From: Chitinophagales bacterium
GTDB taxonomy: Bacteria; Bacteroidota; Bacteroidia; Chitinophagales; BACL12
Direction: 5' to 3'
Length of the DNA stretch: 64,000 bases
Assembly (NCBI GenBank): GCA_020636645.1
Contig: JACJXO010000008.1
Span: 1 to 64,000, forward strand
The translations under genes and the position numbers were made by a program. A model generated the notes under the pieces. That model was given only the letters and a program-made list of their open reading frames with translations. It did not search any database and was not told the origin of the DNA. Numbering within the stretch: position 1 is the first letter of the stretch; every line of letters begins with the position of its first letter. Shown here in pieces: positions 1 through 8,043 of the stretch.

Positions 1-152
1 GAGGCCTGCATGCCCCCATACTTCGATTTCCAGTTGAAAAAGGTCGCACTCGAAATGCCATGTTGCCGACAAATGTCGGCTACTTTCAAGCCCTGCTCAT
101 GTTGTTTGAGAATCCCCACTATCTGGGTCTCACTAAATCTGCTTTTTTTCAT
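1..152 (-). CDS. IS3-family transposase OrfA, N-terminal part
   Basis: Fifty codons are visible, starting at an ATG at 150-152. The translation begins MKKSRFSETQIVGILKQHEQ and continues through VADICRQHGISSATFFNWKSKYGG. This is the helix-turn-helix N-terminus of the OrfA protein of IS3-family elements, which binds the element's ends and is normally joined to the DDE integrase OrfB by frameshifting. The rest, including OrfB, is outside the window. Whether the copy is intact cannot be judged. Confidence 0.85.
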   Translation of the reverse strand, partial: MKKSRFSETQIVGILKQHEQGLKVADICRQHGISSATFFNWKSKYGGMQA

Positions 153-217
153 TGTTTGACAATTTAAAGTTAGATATACTCTAATTTTAAACTGTCCGAA
201 TTTTAGGGATACTTACA
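1..217 (-). mobile_element. IS3-family insertion sequence, left end (cut by window edge)
   Basis: The window opens inside an IS3-family element read on the minus strand. Its first gene starts at 152. Beyond it lies a probable terminal inverted repeat at about 192-217, which read on the minus strand contains CCCTAAAATTCGGACAG, a form common at the ends of IS3-family elements. The exact end is inferred: the ten bases at 208-217 (GATACTTACA) are repeated at 218-227, so the outer boundary could be either 217 or 227. The other end of the element lies outside the window. Confidence 0.75.
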
Positions 218-298
218 GATACTTACAAAAGGTTGAAAAACAATAAAAAAAGAGTATAAAATGCATGAAAAATGAAATAAAAAACTTACATTAGGAAT

Positions 299-306
299 TA
301 TTTTTG
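299..306 (+). promoter_or_regulatory. Candidate -7 promoter box of the AbiE pair
   Basis: TATTTTTG matches the Bacteroidota -7 consensus TAnnTTTG and lies 22 bp before the ATG at 329. No TTTG -33 box is visible at the usual spacing. The surrounding 230-330 is very AT-rich. Confidence 0.4.
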
Positions 307-328
307 CTATTTTCGTGTATAAAATTAT

Positions 329-910
329 ATGAATAGACTCGAGGAATTTAGGTCTCATTTAAAGCAGGGGAAGGTGTACAGGCGGGAAGATCTGATCAGA
401 TGGACTGCATCTGTTGATAGACACCTGGCTATACTGGTGCAGGAAGGTTTTTTGACAAAGCTTTCCCAGGGATTGTACTATGTTCCCAAAGAGTCTGTTT
501 TTGGAAAAGTCCCTCCGGAAGAGGAACAGCTAGTGAGCAGCTTCTTAAAAGATAAGAGGTTTTTGATCTTTTCACCCAATGCCTATAACACCCTTGGTGT
601 GGGTACCACTCAATTGTATAATCTGACTGTGGTGTACAACAAAAAACGTCATGGGATATTTAAACTCGGGAACAGAGAGTTCGATTTCCGTCGCAAGTAT
701 GATTTTCCCGCCAGGCTTACACCTGAATTTCTGTTTGTAGATCTGATCAATAACCTCGGAGATCTGGCTGAAGATAGCAATGACATTTTAAACAATGCAC
801 TGGCCAAATACTCTCAGGTGCAATCTCCAAAATGGATAAATGCTGTTAATAAATATGGCAATGTAAAAACTAAGAAGCTTTTACTTAAATCGGTGGAAAG
901 CATCGCGTGA
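329..910 (+). CDS. AbiEi-like antitoxin / transcriptional regulator (DUF6088-type)
   Basis: This 193-residue protein begins with a winged-helix-like region (about residues 1-60, with GKVYRREDLIRW and LVQEGFLTKLSQGLYYVP) followed by the AbiEi-type body (about 70-180, with FSPNAYNTLG and LYNLTVVYNKKRHG). This is typical of the antitoxin half of AbiE type IV toxin-antitoxin pairs. Family members repress their own promoter and neutralise the nucleotidyltransferase toxin. The next gene is that toxin, and its start overlaps this stop (TGATG at 908-912), which implies translational coupling. The pair is AT-rich compared with the rest of the window and sits next to an IS, consistent with horizontal transfer. 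Confidence 0.8.
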   Translation: MNRLEEFRSHLKQGKVYRREDLIRWTASVDRHLAILVQEGFLTKLSQGLYYVPKESVFGKVPPEEEQLVSSFLKDKRFLIFSPNAYNTLGVGTTQLYNLTVVYNKKRHGIFKLGNREFDFRRKYDFPARLTPEFLFVDLINNLGDLAEDSNDILNNALAKYSQVQSPKWINAVNKYGNVKTKKLLLKSVESIA

Positions 911-1863
911 TGCCAAGGTACCTTCATGATCATCCCTCCTTTATTGACCTACTGAACATAGTAGCAGAAGAAAAGGGAGTTGAACCAGGTTTGGTAGAAA
1001 AGGATTACTGGATCATGCATGTGTTGTATGGTCTCAAAGAACAAGGATTTGAATTTGAATTAAAAGGAGGAACTTCTTTATCAAAGGGTTATCAGATCAT
1101 TGAAAGATTTTCTGAGGATATATATATTCACATGAAACCGCCTGCATGGTTTGAAATAAATGAAAATCCAAAGAATTGCAATCCCCGAAATGTTGAGAGT
1201 AGAAAAAGGTACTATGACTGGTTGGCAAGCCACATCAGAATAGATGGAATTGTTAGTGTGGAGCGAGATACCTTATTCGATGAAACGGAATGTTATCGAA
1301 GTGGAGGGATTAGATTACACTATGACGCAAGAACGAACAGTATTGATGGGGTTAAAGAGGGTGTGCTTCTTGAAGCTGGGTTTGATATAACCAGTCCAAA
1401 TAGCCCCATACTTATAAGTTCATGGGCTATTGAGAAGGCTTTATCTCAACAAGTAATGATAATTGACAATCGTGCTAAAGAAATTTTATGCTATCATCCA
1501 GGGTTTACTTTGGTCGAAAAATTGCAAACAATTGCAACTAAGTATCGGCATGAGATAGTGGAAGGTGGAACTGCGAAGGTTAACTTCATGAGGCAGTACT
1601 ACGATGTTTATTGTCTGCTCAGTAATGAAACAGTCCTGGCATTTATTGGAAGTGAACCGTATAACGAACACAAAAGATCAAGATTCCCTGAGGCAGATCT
1701 TGATATTCCTGTTTCTCAAAACGAGGCTTTTTTGTTGACTTCTGAAGAACAAAGGGCCGTTTTTAAAGCCAGATATCATGCTACTGCTGCTTTGTATTAC
1801 AATGGTCAGCCACCCTTTAATGATCTGTTGGAAAGGATCAGGGAGCATATTCATCTGTTGTAG
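910..1863 (+). CDS. AbiEii/AbiGii-type nucleotidyltransferase toxin, altered catalytic motif
   Basis: This 317-residue protein is the toxin partner of the upstream AbiEi-like gene. Family features are visible: VEKDYWIMHVL (29-39), motif I KGGTSLSK (52-59), FSED ending in D70, EKLQTIATKY in the second half, and RQYYDVYCLL. AbiEii enzymes transfer nucleotides, in characterised cases onto tRNA acceptor ends, and need two acidic residues (D-x-D) for metal binding. Here the motif reads S-E-D-I-Y, so the second Asp is Tyr72 (codon TAT in place of GAT). I chose ATG 910 because it forms the usual TGATG overlap; a GTG at 907 is possible. The gene is full length, so the change could mean a disabled toxin. 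Confidence 0.85.
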   Translation: MPRYLHDHPSFIDLLNIVAEEKGVEPGLVEKDYWIMHVLYGLKEQGFEFELKGGTSLSKGYQIIERFSEDIYIHMKPPAWFEINENPKNCNPRNVESRKRYYDWLASHIRIDGIVSVERDTLFDETECYRSGGIRLHYDARTNSIDGVKEGVLLEAGFDITSPNSPILISSWAIEKALSQQVMIIDNRAKEILCYHPGFTLVEKLQTIATKYRHEIVEGGTAKVNFMRQYYDVYCLLSNETVLAFIGSEPYNEHKRSRFPEADLDIPVSQNEAFLLTSEEQRAVFKARYHATAALYYNGQPPFNDLLERIREHIHLL

Positions 1864-1940
1864 AATACATGCTGATTGGTCAGGTTATCAAAGGATTGCG
1901 TTCAGCATCTGATGTTGTTATATAAAGATCATGTGTATCC

Positions 1941-4313
1941 TCACAACTCCACCTCCGTCGCTCCATTACCCCCCGCATCTCTGCCGGCTAATTTGAATTG
2001 CTGAATGGTAGGGTGCTGGCGCAACACCTGGTGCACCGTATCTCGTAAGACACCTGTACCAATGCCGTGCACGATGCGCACGTGGCGGTAGTTGCGCACA
2101 AGAGCGCCGTCCAGGAAGCGCTCTACCTCCATGATGGTGGTGAGCTGATCCATGCCGCGGACATCCAGCTCAAACACGGTCTCTTCTTCTAATTGTACCT
2201 TGACCTTTGTTTTGAGTTCGGGGGTGGGCAGGGTAGTATCGGCTATGCGCAGTTCTTTCAGAGGAACAGTGGTCCTGATCTGCCCGAACACCACCACGGC
2301 CTTGTCGTTGCGGATGCTTTCAATGGTGCCTCGTTCTTCACCGTCCAGCAGCATGACCACAGAGCCTTCTTTCAGGGCATCCGGGTCGCTGGCTTTGGCC
2401 CGGGGACCGCGGATCTTCTTGGCCTGCTGCAGCTGGTCTTTCTTATTGTCGGCAATGAACTTGCGCAGCTTCTCACGGGCGGCCTGCATGTCGGCGGGCT
2501 GAGCGTCTTTCAATGCCTGCATATGCTCACGGAACTCGGCTTCCATTTTGCGCAAGGCTTCCTGTTGTTTGTCCAGGCGCCTGCGCTGGAACTCGGCTTC
2601 TTTCTCCTGGTTCTTGCGGATGCGTCGCTGCAGCTCCTGTTCCCGTTTCTGCAGATCGGCCTGCTGCTGTTTGAATTCCTTTTCCCGCAGCTTGAGAAAT
2701 TCCTTTTCTACCCGCACACTCTTGAGCAGCTCTTCAAAGCGTACATGTTCCTTGCTCATCAGCGAACGGGCGAGGTCTATCGTGGTCTGTGGCAGTTTGC
2801 TTTTCTGGGCGATCTCCATCGCATAGCTGCTGCCGGGCTTGCCCATCTCTAACTGGTAGGTGGGACGCAACTCAGCTTCATCATACACCATGCTGGCGTT
2901 GATGATACCGGGATGGTTCTCGGCATAGCTCTTCAGGTTGGCATAGTGTGTGGTGATGACCCCGAATACCTTCTTCTCGTTCAGTGCCTCTAATGCTGCC
3001 TGGGCAATGGCGCCTCCCATAGCGGGATCGGTACCGGTGCCGAATTCATCAATGAGCAACAGGGTCTTGCCGTTTCCTTTCTGGATGAATTGCCGCATCT
3101 TCATCAACCGGCTGCTGTAAGTACTCAGCTCGTCTTCCATGCTCTGGCTGTCTCCGATATCGGCCATCAGCTGCTGGAAGATGCCCACACGACTCTGATC
3201 GCCCGCGGGAATCGGCAATCCGCTTTGAGCCATCATGACCAGCAACCCAACGGTCTTCATGGAGACGGATTTACCTCCTGCGTTCGGTCCGCTGATAACC
3301 ACTATCCTGTGATCATCATTCAGCTCGATGTCCATCGGAATGACGGGCTTCTTCATCGGACGATAATGCTGTTCCAGCACCGGGTGACGGGCATGGTATA
3401 GATGGACTATAGGCTTATCATCAATGCGGGGTGATGCGGCACTTATCTCCAGTGCATACTTCGCCTTGGCCCGATTCACATCCATGATGCTGAGCAGCCA
3501 CTGGTGTTGTTCCAGTTGTTCGCGGTAGGGGGAGAGTTCGCGGCATAGTTCTTTCAGCAGGCGATAGATCTCCCGCTGTTCTGCCCGCTCCAGTTCAAAG
3601 AGTTCGTTCTGTATCCACACCACCTCTTCGGGTTCGATGAAGGTGGTCTTGCCGGTCTCGCTTTCGTCGTGGATGATGCCCTTCACTTGCCGCTTGTATT
3701 CGGCAGCGATACCCAGCACCCGCCGGTTGTTGCGCATGCTTTCTTCCACATCGCCCAGCTTGCCTTCGCTGCGCATCTTCCGCAAGGCAGCATTAAATGC
3801 CTTATCCAGTTCCCGGCTCTTCTGCTCCATGCCCTTTCTGATCTGCGCCAGTTCAGGCGATGCATCGGGACGCATATTGCCATCATCGTCCAGCACTTCA
3901 TTCACCAGTTGCTGGATGCGTTTGTCGTAGACAATGTGTTCTGTGAATGCTGCCAGGGTAGGGTAGAGTTCCTTCTTTCCCTCAAAGAATTTCAGCAACA
4001 GTCCGGCACTCACCGCCATGCGTCTGATCTGGTGGATGGCTTCCGGCGACAGCACATAATCCTCAATGGCTAACTGCTTCAGGTGGTCGCGGTTGTCGGA
4101 CGAGCCCGGATAGGGAAACTTATCTTCCTGCACCTCGATGCGCATCATCTCGGAGGTCTGCGCCAGGAGTTTGCGCACTTCTGTTGCCTTCGACATCGGC
4201 CGGATGAGGGCAATGCGGTCCTTCCCCGGCTGACTCGAACAGCGCCTGCTGATCTCGGCCAGTACCTTGTCAAATTCCAGTTGTTCCGACAGTTCTTCGG
4301 GAAAGAGGTTCAC
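1941..4313 (-). CDS. mutS2: Endonuclease MutS2
   Basis: This 790-residue protein is a full-length MutS2. A core/lever region occupies about 1-320. The ABC ATPase has Walker A SGPNAGGKS (341-349) and Walker B LLLIDEFGTGTDP, followed by ITTHYANLK. Next comes a long Glu/Gln/Arg-rich coiled coil, then a KOW-like segment. The C-terminal Smr nuclease domain starts near 715 and carries LDVRG and HGIGTG. MutS2 proteins act on branched DNA or, in some bacteria, on collided ribosomes; which role applies here is unknown. The start is GTG at 4311-4313. A near-consensus -7 box (TACCTTTA) lies four bases upstream, and the 7-bp tandem array begins just beyond it. Confidence 0.97.
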   Translation of the reverse strand: MNLFPEELSEQLEFDKVLAEISRRCSSQPGKDRIALIRPMSKATEVRKLLAQTSEMMRIEVQEDKFPYPGSSDNRDHLKQLAIEDYVLSPEAIHQIRRMAVSAGLLLKFFEGKKELYPTLAAFTEHIVYDKRIQQLVNEVLDDDGNMRPDASPELAQIRKGMEQKSRELDKAFNAALRKMRSEGKLGDVEESMRNNRRVLGIAAEYKRQVKGIIHDESETGKTTFIEPEEVVWIQNELFELERAEQREIYRLLKELCRELSPYREQLEQHQWLLSIMDVNRAKAKYALEISAASPRIDDKPIVHLYHARHPVLEQHYRPMKKPVIPMDIELNDDHRIVVISGPNAGGKSVSMKTVGLLVMMAQSGLPIPAGDQSRVGIFQQLMADIGDSQSMEDELSTYSSRLMKMRQFIQKGNGKTLLLIDEFGTGTDPAMGGAIAQAALEALNEKKVFGVITTHYANLKSYAENHPGIINASMVYDEAELRPTYQLEMGKPGSSYAMEIAQKSKLPQTTIDLARSLMSKEHVRFEELLKSVRVEKEFLKLREKEFKQQQADLQKREQELQRRIRKNQEKEAEFQRRRLDKQQEALRKMEAEFREHMQALKDAQPADMQAAREKLRKFIADNKKDQLQQAKKIRGPRAKASDPDALKEGSVVMLLDGEERGTIESIRNDKAVVVFGQIRTTVPLKELRIADTTLPTPELKTKVKVQLEEETVFELDVRGMDQLTTIMEVERFLDGALVRNYRHVRIVHGIGTGVLRDTVHQVLRQHPTIQQFKLAGRDAGGNGATEVEL

Positions 4314-4317
4314 GTGG

Positions 4318-4325
4318 TAAAGGTA
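4318..4325 (-). promoter_or_regulatory. Candidate -7 box of mutS2
   Basis: Read on the minus strand the sequence is TACCTTTA, one base away from TAnnTTTG. It is separated from the GTG start by only four bases. The place where a -33 box should lie is filled by the heptanucleotide array that begins at 4330. Confidence 0.35.
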
Positions 4326-4329
4326 CTGA

Positions 4330-4477
4330 GCAGTTGGCAGTTGGCGGTTGGCAGTGGGCAGTGGGCAGTGGGGCAGTGAGCAGTGAGCAGTGAGCAGTGA
4401 GCAGTGAGCAGTGAGCAGTGAGCAGTGAGCAGTGAGCAGTGAGCAGTGAGCAGTGAGCAGTGAGCAGTGAGCAGTGA
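4330..4477. repeat. Heptanucleotide tandem array (GCAGTGA)15 plus variants
   Basis: The array begins with six variant units (GCAGTTG twice, GCGGTTG, GCAGTGG three times; 4330-4371). One extra G at 4372 is followed by fifteen perfect GCAGTGA units at 4373-4477. There is no spacer between units. It starts 16 bp upstream of the mutS2 start codon. Part of the variant section, GGCAGTTGGCGGTTGGCAGT, recurs on the other strand near 27633-27655. Perfect short units like these are expected to gain and lose copies by slippage. Confidence 0.97.
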
Positions 4478-4690
4478 TTTAGAAAAAGGGAAACAAGTTA
4501 CTCCTGATATAGTATAAGCATTATTGAGAGGCTCTTTCAAACTGCCTCCGGTGGTCCCGATAGCTATCGGGAGGGGTTATCTACCTACTGCCAACTGTTA
4601 CTCATTCCGTATTCCGAGTTCCGTCCTCCGCCTTCCGCCTTTCAAATTACGCCTTATCTATACCCACTACTCAATACCCAATACCCACTA
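4478..4690. repeat. Spacer with two further 7-bp arrays and a palindrome
   Basis: No gene is present. The palindrome TCCCGATAGCTATCGGGA lies at about 4556-4573. At 4604-4652 there are seven degenerate 7-bp units (ATTCCGT, ATTCCGA, GTTCCGT, CCTCCGC, CTTCCGC, CTTTCAA, ATTACGC). At about 4655-4693, read on the minus strand, units GTAGTGG/GTATTGG/GTATTGA run into the stop codon of the serine hydrolase gene at 4688-4690. Confidence 0.85.
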
Positions 4691-5755
4691 CTCTCTGGGC
4701 ATTTGCATGATGATCTTCTCCTTCAGCGCTTCTTTATCGCCGTAGGAATCGGGATTGAAACGATCGTTGTTGCTCAGGATGATGAGCGTGTAGTTGTCTT
4801 CGATGAATCGCACGAACACACACTGAAATCCGAGAATGCCACCACGTCTTTCCACCAGTTTTGGGTTGTAGGGCAGGTACGGATACGGATAGACCCAGGT
4901 GCCGTAGGAAACATATCCGAGGCTGGAGAAAGGAGAGTACATCAGCTCGCGGGTTTCCTTCTTCATCAGCTTTTCCGTATAAAGTGCCTGGTCCAGTTTG
5001 AGGAGGTCGCGGGCGGTGGAATACATACAACCTGCAGAGAAAAAATTCTCGATATGGTATTCCGGTTCAGGGATGAGATCGCCTTTCGGGTCGGTGATAT
5101 AACCGGTCACCAGATCGCCAGGATAATTGCCAAAGGCAAGGAAACCCGTTTCACCCATGCGACAAGGATCGAGGATACGGTTCTGTATGTTCAGATACCA
5201 GGGCTCCTGGGTCACCGCTTCGATGACCAGTCCGAGGACGATATAATCCAGGTTGGAATAGCGGAATTCACCCTGTTTTCCCCAGCCCTTCGATCTGTTC
5301 GCATACATGCCCACTACTTCCATCGGTGTGCGGGCTTTGATATAGGCTTCATCGTCTTCAATGGGAATGCCGGAGGTGTGCAGCAAACAATCGGCGATGG
5401 TGATATCGTGTTTGTTCTGCACCGGTACACTGGGCAGGACGGAACCTATGGTCTGGTCGAGGGTGAGCTTACCTTCCTCGATCAGCTGCATCACCACAAT
5501 GGCAGTGAACATCTTGGTCATGGAAGCGATGCGGAACTTGCTGCCAGGGTGGATGGAGGCACCGCTTTCGTGGTTGGCTTCCCCTACAGGTTTTTCCAGC
5601 ATTTTGATGCCGTGGTCTGCCACGAGGACGATCCCGTTGAAACCGTTCTCCACAGCTTCCTCATCAACAACAGATGCAATGTTGGAGATGCGAGGCTGGG
5701 CAAATCCAACAGTCAGAAACAGGAGGAAACTGGAAAGTACGGCGATCTTTTTCAT
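4688..5755 (-). CDS. Exported serine hydrolase, class C beta-lactamase / PBP-like
   Basis: This 355-residue protein starts with a Sec signal peptide ending near VGFAQ (residue 20). The serine beta-lactamase fold is shown by the S-x-x-K motif SMTK (78-81), LLHTSGI near 125-131, the Y-x-N motif YSN (166-168) and a GGILGF segment near the C-terminus. The family includes esterases, D-alanyl-D-alanine peptidases and true beta-lactamases; the substrate here is unknown. The last codons and the TAG stop lie inside a heptanucleotide array, so the original C-terminus may have been slightly different. Confidence 0.9.
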   Translation of the reverse strand: MKKIAVLSSFLLFLTVGFAQPRISNIASVVDEEAVENGFNGIVLVADHGIKMLEKPVGEANHESGASIHPGSKFRIASMTKMFTAIVVMQLIEEGKLTLDQTIGSVLPSVPVQNKHDITIADCLLHTSGIPIEDDEAYIKARTPMEVVGMYANRSKGWGKQGEFRYSNLDYIVLGLVIEAVTQEPWYLNIQNRILDPCRMGETGFLAFGNYPGDLVTGYITDPKGDLIPEPEYHIENFFSAGCMYSTARDLLKLDQALYTEKLMKKETRELMYSPFSSLGYVSYGTWVYPYPYLPYNPKLVERRGGILGFQCVFVRFIEDNYTLIILSNNDRFNPDSYGDKEALKEKIIMQMPRE

Positions 5756-5846
5756 GCTGCGACAAGTGTATCAGCTAAGTTATACGATACAGCATGCCTG
5801 AACTACCTGATTCTGTTTCAGGTGTGCAGCAGTTGTGACGTCCACC

Positions 5847-6428
5847 TTATTTGTTATCCAGCAGAATGCGTTCCATGCGTTTGTCGGGAATGACCCACAT
5901 AATGGCTACAAGGATGTAGATCACAATGCTGGCCCACTCTACAAAAAAGGCACAAACAACCGCGATGATATATAGAATAGTGCTGACCATTTCTTTGCGC
6001 TGATCTGCAGTGGCCCTCGCAAAATGACTTTCATCATGATGAATGCGTTTCAGTGCAAGCGTGAGCAGGAAATAAGAGAAACCCGCCAGCAGGAGCACCA
6101 TGCCATACAAGGCCACCGGATTACCGTGAAAATGGTTCTCGCCCATCCAGGCGGTGGTGAAGGGAATGAGCGAAAGGCACAGCAAGAGCGCCATATTGGC
6201 CCAGAGCACCGCACCGTTCACCTTCTCCACTACCTGGAACATATGGTGATGGTTGTTCCAATAGATGGCGAGGTAGATGAAGCTCAGTACATAGGATCCG
6301 AATACCGGCAGGATGGGTTCGAGATCTGACCAGGCTGTTCCGTGGGGGATCTTCATTTCCAGCACCATGATGGTGATAATGATGGCCAGAACGCCATCGG
6401 AGAATGCTTCGAGTCGCGATTTCTTCAT
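5847..6428 (-). CDS. TMEM175-family (DUF1211) membrane protein
   Basis: The start at ATG 6426-6428 gives 193 residues beginning MKKSRLEAFSDGVLAIIITI. The FSDGVLAI segment in the first helix is the hallmark of TMEM175-type potassium-permeable channels, in which it lines the pore. About six hydrophobic segments follow, with a histidine-rich loop (WNNHHHMF). A longer reading frame upstream adds 23 residues with no family similarity and was rejected. It is separated from its neighbours by repeat-rich DNA, so no partner is suggested. Confidence 0.88.
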   Translation of the reverse strand: MKKSRLEAFSDGVLAIIITIMVLEMKIPHGTAWSDLEPILPVFGSYVLSFIYLAIYWNNHHHMFQVVEKVNGAVLWANMALLLCLSLIPFTTAWMGENHFHGNPVALYGMVLLLAGFSYFLLTLALKRIHHDESHFARATADQRKEMVSTILYIIAVVCAFFVEWASIVIYILVAIMWVIPDKRMERILLDNK

Positions 6429-6930
6429 GTGGTTTGGGTTGGTGGAGAAAAGATAAGGATAAACAAGAGGAAAATGTTCAAAATGGAAATGGAACACAGT
6501 TTACACTTTGATACACAGTTCATACAGATTTACGGTCAAACATCCACCGTGAATGCCTCTCCGGCCCCCGAGCCGGAGTCACGCATCTCCATTAGCATGC
6601 CTCTCCGGGCCTGACCCGGAGTCTCCCTCACTATGGTTGGAATAAAGCCTGCCGTCAGGCTGGGGCTTTCTCTACAGATGAGATCCAATACATGCCAATC
6701 GAAGACACTCTTAGCGTCCTTTGCGTATTCTTTGGGTCTTTGCGTGTAGATTTTAACACAAAGGCGCAGGTCATCGCTGCGCTCTGACAAACACAAAGGG
6801 CTCAAAGCCAGATACTCCACTTTTTAGCATGCCTCTCCGGGCTTGACCCGGAGTCCCCTTCTCTATGGTTTGTAAAAAGGCCCGCCGGCAGGCAGGTCAA
6901 GCCCGGAGAAACACAAATTGAGGAGTGTTT
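6429..6930. repeat. Intergenic repeat cluster with REP-like hairpins
   Basis: About 500 bases without a supported gene. Three hairpins are visible: CTCCGGC...GCCGGAG at 6559-6578, CTCCGGG...CCCGGAG at 6603-6621 and again at 6835-6853. The last has a truncated inverted partner (TCAAGCCCGGAG, 6897-6908) preceded by a GC-rich palindromic piece (6879-6896). Another palindrome, AGCCTGCCGTCAGGCT, is at 6646-6661. At 6715-6760 a stretch of repeated CTTTGCGT-like words is another degenerate repeat. Minus-strand open frames here are repeat translations. Confidence 0.85.
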
Positions 6931-7845
6931 TTATTTTTTTGCATCCGGTTGATCCATCCCAACCACATACTCCGCCAGTACATCAGCTGCTGCAGGATGG
7001 TGCCGGAACCACAGCTCCGGTTCTATCAGTTCCAGTTCTGAAAGCACCGGCTCATCTGCATTGTTCCGGATGATATCCACCCTGGCAAAAGCAGGCATCG
7101 GGTCGCATGCAGCCACGATCTGTTCAGCGAATGCAATAAGAGAGTTGTCCGGTTCAAAGTGATGCAGGGTTCCGCCAAAATCGTCCTGTACACGATAATC
7201 GCCTGCTTTGGCTTTTTTCATCACCGCATGGGTGAACTGTCCGCCCATTACCATCAGCGAAACCTCTCCCGCATCCATGATGCGATGCTGAAATTCCTGG
7301 ATCAGCATGCTTTCTTTGGCTATCAGTTCCCGGAAAATATTTTCATGTTTGTTGGCATCATCCGGACGAAAGCGATAGGTATGCCGGCCTGCGCCTGACA
7401 CTGCAGGTTTTAATACGATCTCACTCCAACCTGACAGACGTGCTATCTCGATCAAACTTCTTGCATCACCGGGTTCTATGAACAGGGTAGGGGGGATGGG
7501 AACACCTTTTCCTGCCAGTTTCAAGAGGTAGTGTTTGTCGATGTTCTCTCTGATCAGCGAGATGTTATTGATGAAAGTGGTTTTGGCCGATGATGCTTCC
7601 AGCCAACTGAAGAATTCATCAAAGCGATGAAAGTAATCCCAGGTACTGCGGATCATCGCATAACGGGTCGTGCTCCAGTTGAACGAAGCATCATCCCAGT
7701 TCGTGCGGTGCACTTTCCATCCCCGTCGTTCCAGTGCTTCCCTCACCGCCGCATCCTCCACCCACACCTGGCGTGCATACCAGTCGGCATTGCTTTCATC
7801 CAGCCAGCGATGGTCGGTCACTATGGTACAGTCGAAGGTGTACAT
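6931..7845 (-). CDS. ATP-grasp family protein (glutathione-synthetase/RimK-like)
   Basis: This 304-residue protein has the layout of small ATP-grasp ligases. An N-terminal Rossmann-like part contains YTFDCTIVTDHRW and IRSTWDY. The ATP-binding region contains EIVLKPAVSGAGRHTYRF (about 165-185) and MLIQEFQ. The metal-binding end contains FARVDIIRN and LSELELIEPELWF. Such enzymes join a carboxylate to an amine or thiol; relatives include glutathione synthetase and the cycloserine-pathway protein DcsG. The substrate cannot be deduced. I chose ATG 7843-7845 because TAACTTTG sits five bases upstream. Confidence 0.82.
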   Translation of the reverse strand: MYTFDCTIVTDHRWLDESNADWYARQVWVEDAAVREALERRGWKVHRTNWDDASFNWSTTRYAMIRSTWDYFHRFDEFFSWLEASSAKTTFINNISLIRENIDKHYLLKLAGKGVPIPPTLFIEPGDARSLIEIARLSGWSEIVLKPAVSGAGRHTYRFRPDDANKHENIFRELIAKESMLIQEFQHRIMDAGEVSLMVMGGQFTHAVMKKAKAGDYRVQDDFGGTLHHFEPDNSLIAFAEQIVAACDPMPAFARVDIIRNNADEPVLSELELIEPELWFRHHPAAADVLAEYVVGMDQPDAKK

Positions 7846-7850
7846 GGGCG

Positions 7851-7858
7851 CAAAGTTA
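7851..7858 (-). promoter_or_regulatory. -7 box of the ATP-grasp gene
   Basis: Minus-strand TAACTTTG is an exact TAnnTTTG match, five bases before the ATG. If it works as in other Bacteroidota, the mRNA would be leaderless or nearly so. No TTTG -33 box is visible. Confidence 0.55.
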
Positions 7859-8043
7859 TTTTCTTTGGAGATTTGAATGACCCGGATGACTGGGAGCACT
7901 GGAAAATGAAGTGTCACTCCCGCTCCTGTATGACCATTTCCGGGAAGGCTTTCCGCACCAAAGTGTTCTCCTCTCTTGCATTTTCATGACATATAAAATT
8001 CAACCTTCTGCTCTTTTTCTGTACATTTACTAACCTGAAAACC

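Noticed and set aside
2193..2852. 219-codon plus-strand frame within mutS2
   Set aside because: Antisense shadow of the MutS2 coiled-coil region; low-complexity Leu/Phe-rich product.
4373..4477. Possible CRISPR array
   Set aside because: Units are only seven bases with no spacers between them and no cas genes are present.
4310..4540. Minus-strand frame encoding tandem SLLTAHC repeats
   Set aside because: This is the translation of the (GCAGTGA)n array in one frame. There is no start context and it overlaps the mutS2 start.
4703..5893. 396-codon plus-strand open frame
   Set aside because: It lies opposite the serine hydrolase gene, whose catalytic motifs and signal peptide are clear. The plus-strand product has no recognisable domain.
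6536..6820. 94-codon minus-strand frame
   Set aside because: It is made of REP hairpins and CTTTGCGT-type repeats.
6559..6853. REP hairpins as transcription terminators
   Set aside because: No T tract follows any of them. Their inverted pairing and repetition fit REPIN-like elements better.
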